A stretch of 64,000 bases of DNA from Chimonanthus salicifolius (GCA_013350335.1 CM023536.1:45330314-45394313); one strand, 5' to 3'. Shown: positions 9,845 to 22,108, counted from the stretch's first letter. Notes: generated by a model from the letters alone, not told the origin. Numbers and translations: made by a program.

Positions 9845-12110
9845 TTATTTAAAATTTATTCTTCTCGAATTTTGACATGCAAAATTACTAATTAAATTAC
9901 TATATTCAAGTTCTTTTAACATATCTTTTTCAATGGATAAGATAGCTAATCCATTCAATCTTTCTTATGACATTATAGACCGAAGATAAGATTTTATCAG
10001 TTTTAATTTTGAAAAACTTCTTTCTGCAGATGCAACTGTAACTGGTATAGTCAACATTATTTTATAAGCAATCCATACATTTGGAAAACAACAATTCATT
10101 CTTTTTATATAATTTAACACGTCAATTGTTTCTTTTACTTCTTTTGGTAGTCCATCTTTCAAACTTTGTAATTCTGAAAATAAGTCACTTCCATCAATAT
10201 TAGAAATCATGTCATGTCTTAGAAAATCTTCAAGCTTATTATAAGAACTTTTCAAATTATCATTATCTAAAGAATTTAACTCTTTCAAATCAAACAAAAA
10301 TCCAAAAGTATCTTCATATCTTTGAAATTGTTCAAATCTAGTTTTAAGTGACATAAGAGCTTGATCAATTATATGTAAGAAGTAATTTACTCTAAAAGAT
10401 TCTTCAGGTGATTGTGTTATCTCGTCACTAGCTTTTTCATCAAAATATTTTTTCTTACGAATGATACGTTTTTTATGAAATATAGGTTCAATTTCCATTT
10501 CTTTAGCAATCTCTTTGGCATCAATCATGGCAGATTCAAATCCACTTTCTCTTTGAGTTTCAAAAAAAGAAATGAGTCTTTTTAAAGCATTTAAAGCAAC
10601 GTTAATATTCATGTCTTTTGCTTGTAAAATTTTGCTAGTATTATTAACAACAAACGATATATTATACCAAATAATCATACCAAATACATTATATATACGT
10701 TGTATAATTCCAAAAAATGTTTTACCTTGAGAACAATAATTTACCATATCATAAAGTGCCAAGTTAAGACTATGACAACCACACGGCGTATAAAATGCTC
10801 TAGGATTTATTTGTATTACTCTATTTTGTACTCCTTTATTTTTCCCTTTCATATTAGAATCATTATCATATCCTTGTCCCCTCATATCATCAATATTAAG
10901 TTTAAGAGTTTTTAGAACATCTATAAGTTCATTAAAAAGTCCTTTTCCTGATGTATCGTCCACCTTTAAAAATCCTAAGAAAAACTTTTCCACTTTTATT
11001 GGACTTGTTGAAATATCCGCACAACGTACCATGATAGACATTTGCTCTTCATAACTTATATCTGGAGTACAATCAAGTATGATCGAAAAGTGTTTTGATT
11101 CTTTGATCATTTTAATTATTTCATTCTTTATCTCATCTGCTAACAAAAATATTAATTCATTTTGAATTTTATGACCAAGATAGTGGTATTGAATTTCTTT
11201 ATCTTTAATACGTCGAATGTGTTCTTGCATTATACGGTCATATTCGGCGATCATTTCAATAAAAGATAAAAAATTTCCATTACTTTCTTCATAAATCTTT
11301 TCATTGTCTCCACGAAATGTCAAATTATTTTTAGCAAGAGTTTTCACAACACCAATTATTCTTATTAGTACTTGTCTCAAATGTTCCCTATCTTTATTCA
11401 TTTCTTCTTGCCTAATTTTATCAATTGTTTCATTTTTTTGTAATCTTATTTTCAATTCCATCCATTTTTCTCAGATTAGTAATATGGTCGTTACTAGTTT
11501 CATGGCTTTTAAGTCTATTACTAACATTTTTCCAATCATTAATTCCTTCATTTGCCAATTGATAATTGAGTCAATCTTGTTTAAACAACTTACAACAAAA
11601 ACAAAATATTTTATCCAAAGCAATTGAGTAAACTAGCCATATTCTATCCTGTTTTTCTCCATTTGGTAAATATCTAATATATTGTGTGATAGTAAAATGT
11701 CTATTATTTGAATCTTTAGGAAAGTTAATATCATTATCTCTTATGGGTCCTCTTTTTACCAATATGTCTCTCAAATTTTGGTCAATATTTATATTTTTTC
11801 AATTACCGAGATCATAAATATCTAAAGAAACATGTTCATTTAAATTTTTATTTTCTTCACTCTCATTCTTATTTTCATTATCACTCTTATCTATATCTTT
11901 TTCATTCACCAAATTAATATCATTATGTTCATTAATAGTTTCTTCGTTATTATCATGTTCATCATTAACTAAATCTTCAATTGAACTTTCATTTTGTTTA
12001 CTTTTGCTAAAATATCTATTAAGAGATCCCGCTTGAGATTGAATCAATTCTTGAACTTGTTTTTGTCTTTTTCTTTTTTCATATGCAGAAGGATGTTTTC
12101 TAGTAGACAT
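9845..12110 (-). pseudogene. hAT transposase (TTF-type zinc finger/ZMYM1-like), decayed
   Basis: The frame starts at 12110 with MSTRKHPSAYEKRKRQKQ, typical of these transposases. An acidic Asn/Glu-rich linker follows, then a TTF-type zinc finger region (FCFCCKLFKQD), an RNase-H-like core with [13 protein letters not shown], and the C-terminal dimerisation motif [19 protein letters not shown]. Lesions seen: an in-frame TGA at 11799-11801 where the family has Trp, a stop at 11571-11573, a one-base frameshift near 11465-11480, and a TAA at 9965-9967 after which the frame continues (ERLNGLAILSIEKD) to 9845. It is therefore not a functional transposase source. Confidence 0.88.
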
Positions 12111-12396
12111 AATGATAGTGATAACTAATAAAAAATTAACAGATAAATAATTAAAATTAAAGAACAATAAAACCTGATTTGCTTTGCGAATAACTAGAAC
12201 CAATTGAAAATGGTCACACACGCGCCGCCCCGTCCTGCCCACACAAGATTAATCAGAATCGTAGAATCAATTTCACTGACTCACTACAGATATAAATTTA
12301 AATGTAAATTATGGGATAAAAATATGTCATTGAATGGTTTAATTAAATCAAAGGACAATCCACACAATCAAAGAACAATCATAGAAACAATTGCTA

Positions 12397-12456
12397 GAGA
12401 TGGTCCCATAGTATCGACCGATACGTATCATATCGGCCGATATTATCACCCCTGTT
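12397..12456. repeat. Fragment of the TATCGGCCGATA MITE family inside hAT
   Basis: The text GTATCGACCGATACGTATC and ATATCGGCCGATAT followed by CACCCCTG matches the interior and the 3' end of the MITE at 4596-4779. No left end or target duplication is visible, so it is a fragment or was captured with the hAT. Confidence 0.55.
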
Positions 12457-13814
12457 TTGAATTATTTATGCATATCTGTTAGTATAGACGATACCGATTG
12501 AGCAGTATCACTTGTATCTTAGAAACTAAAGGAAACTAAAAACATGTAAAACTGTGAGAATTCTGAACATGATATCATTGCAAAGAGTATCTCTATGTTC
12601 TAGAAAGGAAAAAAGTAAAATCTTGATTACTGACTACTGACATCTTTTGAAGATTAAAATTGAAGAGTAAGAACCAAAATGAAAAGAATGAGGACTCTCT
12701 TTCCAGTGCTGCAGAGAATGCTGGAGACCATTTTGAATGGGCCAGTAATATGGGCAGTAAAATTTGTTTTATGTTAAAAATTAACTTGGGACGGTTTTGG
12801 ATTTACCTCAAATCAATGAATATTAAAAGTCGGTTCCCACTGATGTACATCACTTATTCACTACATCAGTCATTCAGTTGGGTGGTTGGGTGTCACACAG
12901 GACCTAAGACACTTTAGTATGTGTAGGCAATAAGGGCTTTGGATAGTTGGTTATTCAGCTTTTATGAGGAAATTGGAGGTGGTTCATGGTTAGATACGTT
13001 CAAATACGCTCTACAAATTCTCATTCTTAATAATTAATTCATTTAATTAGAATCTAATCATCTATTTTATATAATATTAATTATAGGGCTATTAATCTAA
13101 TTTAAATGCAAGAATACATATAATTTTTTTAGATTTTATGAAACTATTTAATTGAATTAGGGAATCTACCTAATCTTTAGACTAATAAGTAGATATGGCA
13201 AGAGTTAATTATGAAATAATACATGCTGAGAAATTGTTTAAATGTATTATTTCATATTTTATTATTTTTTTCCTTTTTATTATCTTTTTAAAAGTAAAAC
13301 ACTAAACACCCAAAACAAATCTCAAACATCCATGATAATTTTAAAATGACGGGATTGATAAAAAAATACCTGTAAATCTGAAATCTGCAACTTAGCAAGC
13401 TACAGGCGAGAGAGAACAGAGAGAAATCACGAAGAGAGTCAGAGAGAGATCAGAGGAAAGTCAGAGAGAGAAAGTGCAGTAAAGAGAAAGAGAGGAGAGG
13501 AGAAACTGCTTGTATTTTTAGGTTTAAAAAAGGGATATATTTTTACCGTTTTAAAAAGGAATACGAAGCGATAGGAAATGTGAAAAATAAACGGGCGGAA
13601 GAAACTCGAAAATCACGCACGGACGTTTCACGCTGAAACTGGGAACGCGGAACTGCGTTCCGTACGTGCGAACGCGAAACCGCATTCCGCACGTGAAAAC
13701 GCGGAAATCGGGATTTTGCAACGGTAATTTTATTTGCTAACGCCGAACCGCGTTCCGCGTGACGGGTATTGGGCGAAAATGTGGGATATTGGGTCAGGCC
13801 TGAGGCCCTTTACT

Positions 13815-13853
<39 letters not shown>

Positions 13854-13926
13854 GAGGCCCTATATATTTGGAGGCCCTAGGCTCGAGCCTACTGGGCCTA
13901 TACGTAGGGCCGGGCCTGCTTTTGAG

Positions 13927-14100
13927 TGTGAGTTCTACCTCAAGAATGTTATCAAGTAGTGGTTTTCTAATATGGTATCAGAGCAGGTTTTGCATGCCCA
14001 GTGTATATGAGAGCGGGTCTGAAGTTACCACATGCACTTCAAGAATGTTATCAAGTCATGATTTTCTAATAGAATCCCTATAATAGAGTTTCCTGGTATA
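13927..14100 (+). mobile_element. LTR/TRIM-like remnant, right part with PBS (copy A)
   Basis: This continues the remnant begun at 9616. A perfect initiator tRNA-Met primer site, TGGTATCAGAGC, is at 13973-13984. A second copy of the LTR-end text (CAAGAATGTTATCAAGT and TTTTCTAATA) lies at about 14042-14070. Copy B carries the same arrangement intact at 47399-47565 but with a mutated primer site. Confidence 0.7.
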
Positions 14101-14222
14101 TACTTAATTGGCCAATACCAATTGCCAAACTACATGGAAATAACTTCATGGGATTACAAAATAAAAGAAAATAGGAGCAGATCAATGTCAAACAACCCTC
14201 CAGTGATAGAAATTGCTAGGGC

Positions 14223-14430
14223 TGCAACTCGGGTCGGGCGGGCCGGGTTTTCATAAACCCAACCCTAACCCAACTTACTCCATATTGAACCCAACCCGAC
14301 CCGACCCGAATGAAAAACCCGAAATAGTGAACCCGACCCGACCCGAGATTGTCATACCCTTAACCCAACCCGACCCGTCCCTTGACCCGACCCGACCCGA
14401 CCCGACCCGACCCGACCCGACCCGAATCTT
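14223..14430. repeat. CCCGA subterminal array, left end of Ac-type hAT
   Basis: A dense run of (A)CCCGACCCG and variants next to the terminal inverted repeat. It translates as a meaningless Pro/Arg/Asp repeat. It is mirrored at the other end (18929-19146), as expected for transposase-binding subterminal repeats. Confidence 0.85.
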
Positions 14431-15378
14431 AGATATTAACAAGCACAACTGGTAAAATGCTCACTGTGCGACGTTTTGGGCGAAGCCTGTCCTGAGTCTT
14501 GTCTGAACATGATTGAATTTTTCAACTACAACTGCAACTAACAGTCTTAACACCTGCACATAAATCATTTGTTTTCATTGGAACAATCATAAGAAGACAA
14601 CAGGTTGTTGTTGTTTGTATTCAACTTAAAGTTGGAACAAGACTTCAACTGATAAAAGCAATCACTCTGTCAAGGCATGGTTTAGTCTTAAACTTCATAC
14701 CCATTTGTACCTGTTTTTATACATTTTTTGGCTGTGTCAAATTTAAGTACAAGAGCAACCTGCAGGCATAAGAACACTCATTCAAGTCCATCGAGTCTGC
14801 TCGTAACCTCCTCGAGTTCATTGGACAACAGTGGATTCTTTACAAACAACACAGGGAGTGATGTCGTGGTGGAAACATTCTCAAACAAGTCAGTGCACTG
14901 GCTGGAGATTTCTCTGCTCACCTCCCTAGGACGGGAAAATCCATAGCTAAGGTTGACAAGTCCAAATCATCCCATACAAAAACAAAGCATTTGCCCAATT
15001 TCATTGCTCAGGTTTTTTCAAGGTAAGTGGTAGAAAATGAAGTGAGACAGTTGATGCATATCTCATTTCAGGTTTAGACCAAAATTTTCAACCAATACTT
15101 CATATTTCAGTTGAAATTTGTAACTGAGGTCTTACCCCATAGAAACAGAGCTATTTCCTGACAAAACCAAAATATCAGGTTGACAAAATCTCACATACTA
15201 GACTGATACACATATTGGTTAATATTTTGATATATCAACATCTGTACATAATTTATGCCTAGCAAAATATAGTGCAAGGAGCATTCCAGAAGCATATAAG
15301 ACGATCTAGAGTTTTAAACCAAATGTCTAATGCAAATATAAATAAAAGCAATATTTCATAATAATGTCATATCATATG

Positions 15379-17930
15379 CTACATGATATTGATACGCATA
15401 ATATCCGCCCATTCATCTTCCTTCTCCTTAGAAGAATCCCCACTCTCGCTATGCACCTCATCATCGTCGTTGTCCACTGAATTTTCAAACAAAGGATCCT
15501 TTTCCACCAACTCCCCAGAAGGAGTGCTGATTAACCTATAAATTACATGAAGAGATGATTGAAAATCAGAAATAATTTATTCATAAGGAGAAAAGATTTA
15601 AGAAAAACACCATTTATTACCAATTACATCTCGCTTTCTTCAACTTCAGTGACACCTTAAAAAAGATCAAGAGTAATATTAGATTGTAACAATATAATAA
15701 CAAAATGAAATAAATACTAAATAGATAGAAATAAATGGCATTACCTGATTCAATCTTATCAGTATCGTCTTCATGATCATAAACTTCAGGCTCTCCCTCC
15801 ACGGCATCGTCAGTTATGGCATCTCTTAGCCAATCTTGAGTGCAAACCAATGCCTGTACGACTCCGGGACTCAATGAACTTCGGTACTGGTTGATGACTC
15901 TACTTCCAGTACTAAATGCAGACTCTGAAGCAACAGTCGATACTTGAATTGCTAAGATATCTCGAGCCATCGTAGAAAGTATAGGAAATTTGGAACTATT
16001 AACTTTCCACCAACTCAAAATGTCTAAATTAGGATCATCTGGACAAATTTTCTCTTCATAATACTGCTCAAGCTCCGTCTTCAAGTCCACATTATTCTTT
16101 CCACCACCCTTTCTAAGAAATGATTTTCGGAGTTGTTCTTTCTTAGACTCTGTTGAAGTATCATTCATCATCTCCGTTGAAGTAGAAGTGCCTACTTGCT
16201 TTTGCAGTGAAGAAGAGAAAGAAGTGTACTCATTGAAAAGTGCAACCATCTCCTCACGAAGTACTTGAGTATATTCATTAGCATCAGAATATGAATAAAG
16301 TTCATGATACATAAATTCAACATATTCCAACTTGTAACGGGGATCTAATACCAAAGCAATAGCAAATAGTATATTGCATTTCTTCCAATATTTATCAAAT
16401 TTTTGCTGCATCTTATTTGCCATTGAAGAAATGCACGAATCATCACTCTTCAACATCTCAAGTAAATGAGCTTGAATCTCATACACTTCATGAAAAACAA
16501 GATTTGCAGTGATATATTTTGTCCCCGATAAAACCTTTGTAGCATTATAAAAAACTTTCAAAAGCTTGGAAATGGTCTCAGCCTTTCTCCAATCATCAAA
16601 TGTTGGAGCAACATCTTTGGCATAAATAGGATCGCGCGTCTTCATACGTACAAATGCACTCTCATATGGTAAGGCAGAGGCTAACATAAGATATGTTGAA
16701 TTCCACCTTGTGCACACATCTAAGCACAAGCCTTTAGAGGATGAAATATGTTCTTGCAAGACACAACTCTCAAACTCTTGCTTACGAGATTGCGACGACC
16801 GCACATATTTCACACATGTGCGAATAGCTTCAACTGATGATTTGATCTCACTTAAGCCATTTTGCACAATCAAGTTAACAACATGTGCAGCACATTTTAT
16901 ATGAAAGAATTTGCCCCGTTGTAACAAAATTCCCTTTCGAGAAAGAGTCTCCACGAGGTTATCCACAGCTGACTTGTTGTTTGTCGCATTATCAAGTGTG
17001 ATTGTGCATATCTTCTTTATATCATATTCCATCAAGCTTCTCTCAATCATATTGGCAATAATTATGCCAGTATGTGGTGCTGGAACCATACAAAAACTAA
17101 GGATCTTTTTATGTAACTTCCAATTGTTGTCTACAAAATGCGCTGTGACACTTAAATATCCCAAAGTTTGGTTGGAAGTCCACAAATCAGACGTTAAAGA
17201 AATGTGCTTGCATGAAGTACTTAGAAATGATTTCAACTTAGCCTTTTCCGAATGGTAGATTTTCAAAAATTCCCTTCTAACCGTCGTACGAGAGATGAAT
17301 TGAAATCTAGGATTGATGCATTTCACAAATCTTCGAAATGGTGCACGATCAACAATAGAAAATGGAAGCTCTAACATAACTATCATAATGGCCAATTCTC
17401 TTCGTGCATGTTCCATATTAAAACTATAAGGCACAAGGCCTGCTCCCACTCCCTCATCACCATCTTCTTTTTTAACACTACCAAAGGTAAGAACTTTCTG
17501 ACTCTTATCTTTCACCGAATACGCAGTACATCGTGTTAAATGTCGACTAAGAGTGCTAGTTCCACTTTTAGAAGCAACTTTATATCTTCCATAGCAATAT
17601 TTACAAATTGCCATTAAATCATCCCCCTTAGTTTTAGGGTCTCTAGTAAAATGTTGCCAAACATGTGATTTTAGTGGGTATCCTCCTTTCTTTGATTTGA
17701 CACTAGTGGCAATTGAACAATCACCCGTAGTAGAATTGATGGTATTGTCATTAGTGACAGGAGTATTAGATCCTAACACCTAATTAAACATTACACATAA
17801 TAATTAATCAACTATGATAATAACATAAATAAATCTACGAAAAATGAATTAAATAATAAATAACTATCAATGAAAGAAAAAGAAATCTTACTTCAATGTC
17901 AACATCAACATCATCATTATGCGAAGCCAT
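15379..17930 (-). CDS. hAT transposase (BED zinc finger, RICESLEEPER-like), 4 exons
   Basis: Proposed exons are 17892-17930, 15745-17779, 15628-15655 and 15379-15535, all with GT-AG borders. Together they give 2259 nt, that is 752 residues plus stop, with no internal stop. The start MASHNDDVDVDIE comes from exon 1. The BED finger has ligands Cys72, Cys75, His93 and Cys97. Catalytic candidates are Asp211 (LTSDLW), Asp276 (ITLDNATNN) and Glu632 (VASESAFS). The CxxH motif is at 309-312 and Arg-Trp at 371-372 (CTRWNSTYL). The dimerisation domain spans about 624-680. The tail is acidic, which fits exons 3 and 4 being real (GVTEVEESE joined to LISTPSGELVEKD). Exon 3, 28 nt, is the least certain. 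Confidence 0.9.
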
Positions 17931-18920
17931 TACACTATTTTCACAAAGGCACTGTAAAAGTAAACAACAAAAATCAAGTTCTTCGCCAAATTATAATTAA
18001 ATATGTTAATATAATATTAGTTACCATATATACTATAATCCTTTTCCTCTCTCCCAAAACAAATGAGTCTTAAATTCAAAATATCTGCCAAAATATTAGC
18101 TCATATTTCCCGATTTTCTCTTCTTTTAAATTTTCTTTATCTATATAACAAATTAAATTTAATCATATTTTTAATCTCACAGATTTGATCAATTTAAATT
18201 GTTTTTAATATAAAATTTACAACTTTGAAACATGACTTAGATCAGATGAAAGTTTTTTTTTTTTAAATTTAAAATAAAATAAATAATATTTACAGATATT
18301 TGGCTAACAAGCGAGAAGATTGTGGACTAACCGTAGCAGGGGTATCTTCTCTTCCACTTTCTTCTCCTTCTTAATGGCTTTCTCCTTTGTTTCTTCTTCT
18401 CACCAACACCTTTACGAGGAGAATGATGATTTTGCTGAAACACAAATTTCTCATTTTTAATGGGTTAATCAAATATACATATTTAAAAAAGAAAAAAAAC
18501 AAATATATATAGAGAATAAAAACCATTCATTTGCAGTCATGTACGTTAGAAATGTTTTTAAAAACCCGAAACTTTCAATTCATTTACTTCATTCATAGCT
18601 GGCTAAAATTAAAAGGTTTTAAGTTGAAAATTAATCATTTCTGTTAATCATTTCTTTATCTTTTACATTTTAAAATAAAATATTACATGATCAACGAAAG
18701 AGAAGAAAGAAGGAAATGGAAGAAAGGATATCAGTTAGAGAGACTCACCAAGGTCCGGCGGGGAAGAGATGTCGGTGAAGAAGAGGAAAAATGACAACGA
18801 CCCGAAGAGGAGGCGACGAGGGAAGGGGGAAAAAAGATCTGCACGAAGAATGGAAATTGGAAAACAAAGGGTCGGCTAGGGTTTGCTGAGATTTGGGGAA
18901 AACTAGCCTTTTATATTAAC
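17931..18920 (-). other. 5' non-coding region of Ac-type hAT
   Basis: AT-rich sequence between the transposase start and the right subterminal array, where the promoter and leader should lie. I see no open frame with recognisable content and no defined TATA box that I would defend. Confidence 0.5.
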
Positions 18921-18928
18921 TTATAAGA

Positions 18929-19146
18929 AACGGGTCGGGTCGGGTCGGGTCTTCTCGGGTCGGGTTTTCTCGGGTCGGGTCGGGTCGGGTTGAAATTTAA
19001 AAGCCTCAGCCCAACCCGACCCGAATTTCGGTCGGGTTTTTCTTTTCTCAACCCGACCCGACCCTATAGCCCGACTATTGTAACCCGACCCGCATGATTT
19101 CTCGGGTCGGGTCATGCGGGTCGGGCCAAAACCCGACCCGAGTTGC
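18929..19146. repeat. TCGGG subterminal array, right end of Ac-type hAT
   Basis: An array of GGGTCGGGTC units and their complement next to the right terminal inverted repeat. It mirrors 14223-14430. Confidence 0.85.
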
Positions 19147-19161
19147 AGCCCTAGAAATTGC

Positions 19162-19366
19162 ATTCATATACTTAGAATTCCTGCTTGTTAGCTTGTATAC
19201 ATAGGACGCATACAGACATACTAGAGAAAATTTACCCATACAAACAAGATCAAGTGGTAATTGTATGCCTAATTGCTAGGCATCCAGATTATATCCTAAA
19301 CCCTAAACCCACTTTATAACTTTCCAAACACAACACCACAAATTGCCTCTCGTTCTTCTTTAGGAA
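19162..19366. other. 3' flank of DUF2921 gene 1, copy A
   Basis: Short intergenic stretch, collinear with 47697-47882 of copy B. It holds a 15-bp telomere-like insertion at 19296-19310 and nothing else recognised. Confidence 0.7.
19296..19310. repeat. Telomere-like micro-insertion (CCCTAAA type)
   Basis: Copy A reads GATTATATC, then CTAAACCCTAAACCC, then ACTTTATAAC. Copy B reads GATTATATC directly followed by ACTTTATAAC (about 47820-47838). The inserted 15 bases are just over two units of the plant telomere repeat. Confidence 0.85.
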
Positions 19367-22068
19367 TTACTCGCCGAATAGAGAGACCACCTGATACTTA
19401 GCTGACTGCCTAAATCTCTGAGGAAGGAAGAAAGCACCGCCCAGCCTCTGTTGCAAGTAAATGAGGATGGCAAACAACAATCCTCCACAAGGAATGACAA
19501 CATCCCAAGCAGCAGAGTACAAATCCCCGTCTGGGTCTGCATAGAGGTAAGATGTTTTCACATAAGGTAGTCTCATGTGTGCTCTGTAAGCATCATATGC
19601 ATGTGGCACCAACCTAACAAGTGTGGTACCAACATAGAAGGAAGGGGCAAGAACCCTCTCACTAGAGTTTGAAAACAAGTTGAGCAGAACCTGAGGCAGA
19701 AGAAAACCATCAAGAATCAATCCAGCAAATGATCTAAGGTCCTCCCAGAAAGAGCGCTCAGACCCAACAGCCACAAGTGTTGATTTCTTCCAATGCACAA
19801 ACCAAGCAATCAAGCCTCCCACAAGGTACAGTATCAAACACAAACCTATGGCCTTTTTCTCTGCAGTCCAAAAGCCCTCTTTGCTTCCTTGGTCCAGTCT
19901 TGCAGAAAATGCAAGCTGGAGAAGGCGAAATTGGAGCAGGAAAACGATCACCGTAACAACTCTCACCACAACTTCAGTGGATTCAACCCACCTACCACTC
20001 CAAATCAGATCCCTGCTGCGGTCCCTGATGAGAAATGCCTCAAAGTTGAGAACCAAAGGGACCATGTACCCAAGAGTGACAATCACAAGCATTAGAAGAG
20101 ACATGGAGGGAAGCACTGCACGGTTCTTTTTCACGTAAAGGAGCTGCCGCCTAATGAATACACCTGCAAGAGTGAGAGATATAAGAAGCATGACAATCTC
20201 TAAATTCATTCTCCATATCGTTTCTTTGGCTTCTTTGGTATAGTAATTGTGTGAAGAAAATTGGATGGGCTCCATATAGAGAGGGTCTGTCTTATTTCTG
20301 GTGCTTTGGATGGTGACATTGGGCCGCTGCCGTGTTTCAGAATTGAATGGAGCAAACTCGATGTCGATGAGAATACTGCAGTCCATGGTAATATTCTCAG
20401 CTGATCTCTTACAACCAACCATGCACAACATACCAGTTTCAGCATCATAAACGCCTCTGCAGAGATCAAAAGCCCATCTTTCTCCTTCATGGATGCATTG
20501 AAACTGGAAAATGAAATTGCTATGGAATAGCTGACATTCAAGAGGCTGTGATTAGAAGAGTTGGATTGTGGGATAGAAGGCATGGAGAAAAAAGGGTCAT
20601 TGAAGGCCTGACCAATTGATAGAGGTTCTGCCATACCCCATGCCCATCCCCATTTAGTATCTACATGGACATGAAAGTCCATGTCGTCAAAAGAATTACC
20701 ATCTGGAAATCTCTTCCCTGCTACTTCAACGTTCTTCTTTCTACACGAATTTCTGATCATGCCCAGTTCAGAATACTCATATTCAAGATCTGAAACGCTT
20801 CCCCTTCTTCCAATACTTATGGAAGAGCTACTCACTCTTCCAATTACACTCTGAAATTTGATCTGATTGAAGTAACCGGGTTCATTTTCCTTTCTTTTGC
20901 TCCATAAACTTCCAATAGCATTGCTCCTCCTCTTTAAAGACAAGACCTTCGGGAATTTCAAGCTCAAACCAACAGAGCAATCATCTTCAACATATGTTTC
21001 TGTCAAATTAGTAGACTCTCTTGATTTCCTCAAACGGCAGGCCGCAAAACAGAGCTGGTTCTTCTTCTCATCCCAAACTCCCTCCCCAACCAATGATGTT
21101 TCAGGTATCAAAGGAACTTGATAAGGTACATCACTCGAGTTAGCAAACCGTAGATACATATGCATTCTTCCCTTTTCAGAACACTCTACTCCACCAACAA
21201 TCATTAAGCTGGGCAAAAACCCATCAAAAGGACTGCATCTCCTAGAATTGCAATCACCTCCATAATCCAGTTCAAATTGTTAGTCCCCCAGAGATGAAAG
21301 CATCAAGCAAATATTTGTCCCGGGCTCCAAACTCCGCGCTTTTAGGCCACCTTCATCGTCCTCTTTGCACCCACTTGTGGTTTCGGGTACTAGAGTGTAG
21401 CTATACGACTTCTGAGCAAAACCCAAGATGGAAATGGTGTCAAAATGATTTGGATTCTCAGGCAGGTCTGTGCTCTCCAATGTACCTGTAACGATACTAG
21501 TAGAGAAGTTGGAAGCTTTTGGATAGTTGAGCCTGAAAACGGTAGAAAGTTGGAGGGAAGTATCTTCGTTAGGAAGGCCGTAACCGGAACCAACCATGCA
21601 GAGCATGCCCACCGATTCGGACCAGAAGCCATGAAGTTGCAGCCGGACCCTGTCTCTTAAGGCCCGACGAGATCGGGCGGTGGAGGCGTTCCGGACGCCA
21701 TAGAAGGCTTTTTCATTGTTCATGCCTAAGGTTGCATAGATTTGAATGACTCCTTCCCTTTGGGTCTTGTAGATGCTGCTTGGCATGAAATATAGATGGG
21801 AGTCGGGAGACTGGGAGGTGGAGAAGATTTGGTGGCCACCATTGAAATAGGCGCCATCTAGTTGGATGAAGGAACTGAGCTCGACACCAGTGGAGATGGA
21901 TTCTGGGACGAGGGAGTCGCAGTGTTGGCTATAAGAAGGTTTGGTGGGATGAGAAGAGGCTCTGCCCCCGGTGGAGAGCAGTGCTACTAAGAGGAGGAAG
22001 AAGAAAAGCAGATAAGAAATCCCGACGGTTGGTTTGTTGAAGGGAGGGAGAAAGGAGCGACTGGCCAT
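19367..22068 (-). pseudogene. DUF2921 family membrane protein gene 1, copy A (broken)
   Basis: This is the duplicate of the intact gene at 47883-50585 and has the same start, MASRSFLPPFNKPTVG. The frame ends early at a TAA at 21280-21282, replacing the Lys of HDKEFELDY in copy B. It reopens and continues until a one-base deletion near 20453, in the GISAEGVYDAETG region of copy B, shifts the frame. The remaining 354 codons, including all membrane segments, are open to the normal end KYQVVSLFGE. Without readthrough and frameshifting it can make only about the first 262 residues of the lumenal part. Amino-acid differences from copy B are otherwise few. Confidence 0.92.
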
Positions 22069-22108
22069 CGTAGCTGTGGGAGTGGCAAGATTCACGAACA
22101 GATTTGCC

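Larger units (their letters stand above)
9704..13918 (-). mobile_element. Degenerate ZMYM1-type hAT transposon
   Basis: A 4.2-kb insertion with a perfect 8-bp target duplication, CTTTTGAG, at 9696-9703 and 13919-13926. The termini are imperfect inverted repeats: CAGGGCCGACTCTG on the left and, reversed, CAGGCCCGGCCCTAC on the right. Further in, both ends share AGAGGCCCTAGGC or GGAGGCCCTAGGC. Copy B has the unoccupied site (ACTTTTGAGAGTG near 47398). It encodes a broken transposase and includes AT microsatellites near both ends (about 9770-9800 and 13816-13850). The 12111-13918 part is non-coding and contains a GA-rich stretch at about 13400-13500. Confidence 0.93.
14217..19153 (-). mobile_element. 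Ac-type hAT transposon, apparently intact
   Basis: This 4937-bp element has perfect inverted termini of about 22 bp (TAGGGCTGCAAC... and ...GTTGCAGCCCTA). Its 8-bp target duplication GAAATTGC is perfect (14209-14216 and 19154-19161). Copy B has the empty site ATAGAAATTGCATTC near 47686-47700. It encodes a transposase with all expected motifs in frame, and both subterminal regions are arrays of the pentamer CCCGA/TCGGG, the likely equivalent of Ac's subterminal transposase-binding repeats. Everything needed for autonomy looks present; expression cannot be judged. Confidence 0.95.

Noticed and set aside
14213..14455. Proline/arginine/aspartate-rich open frame
   Set aside because: It is the translation of the CCCGA subterminal array of the Ac-type hAT; the reverse array gives a matching frame at 18921-19163.
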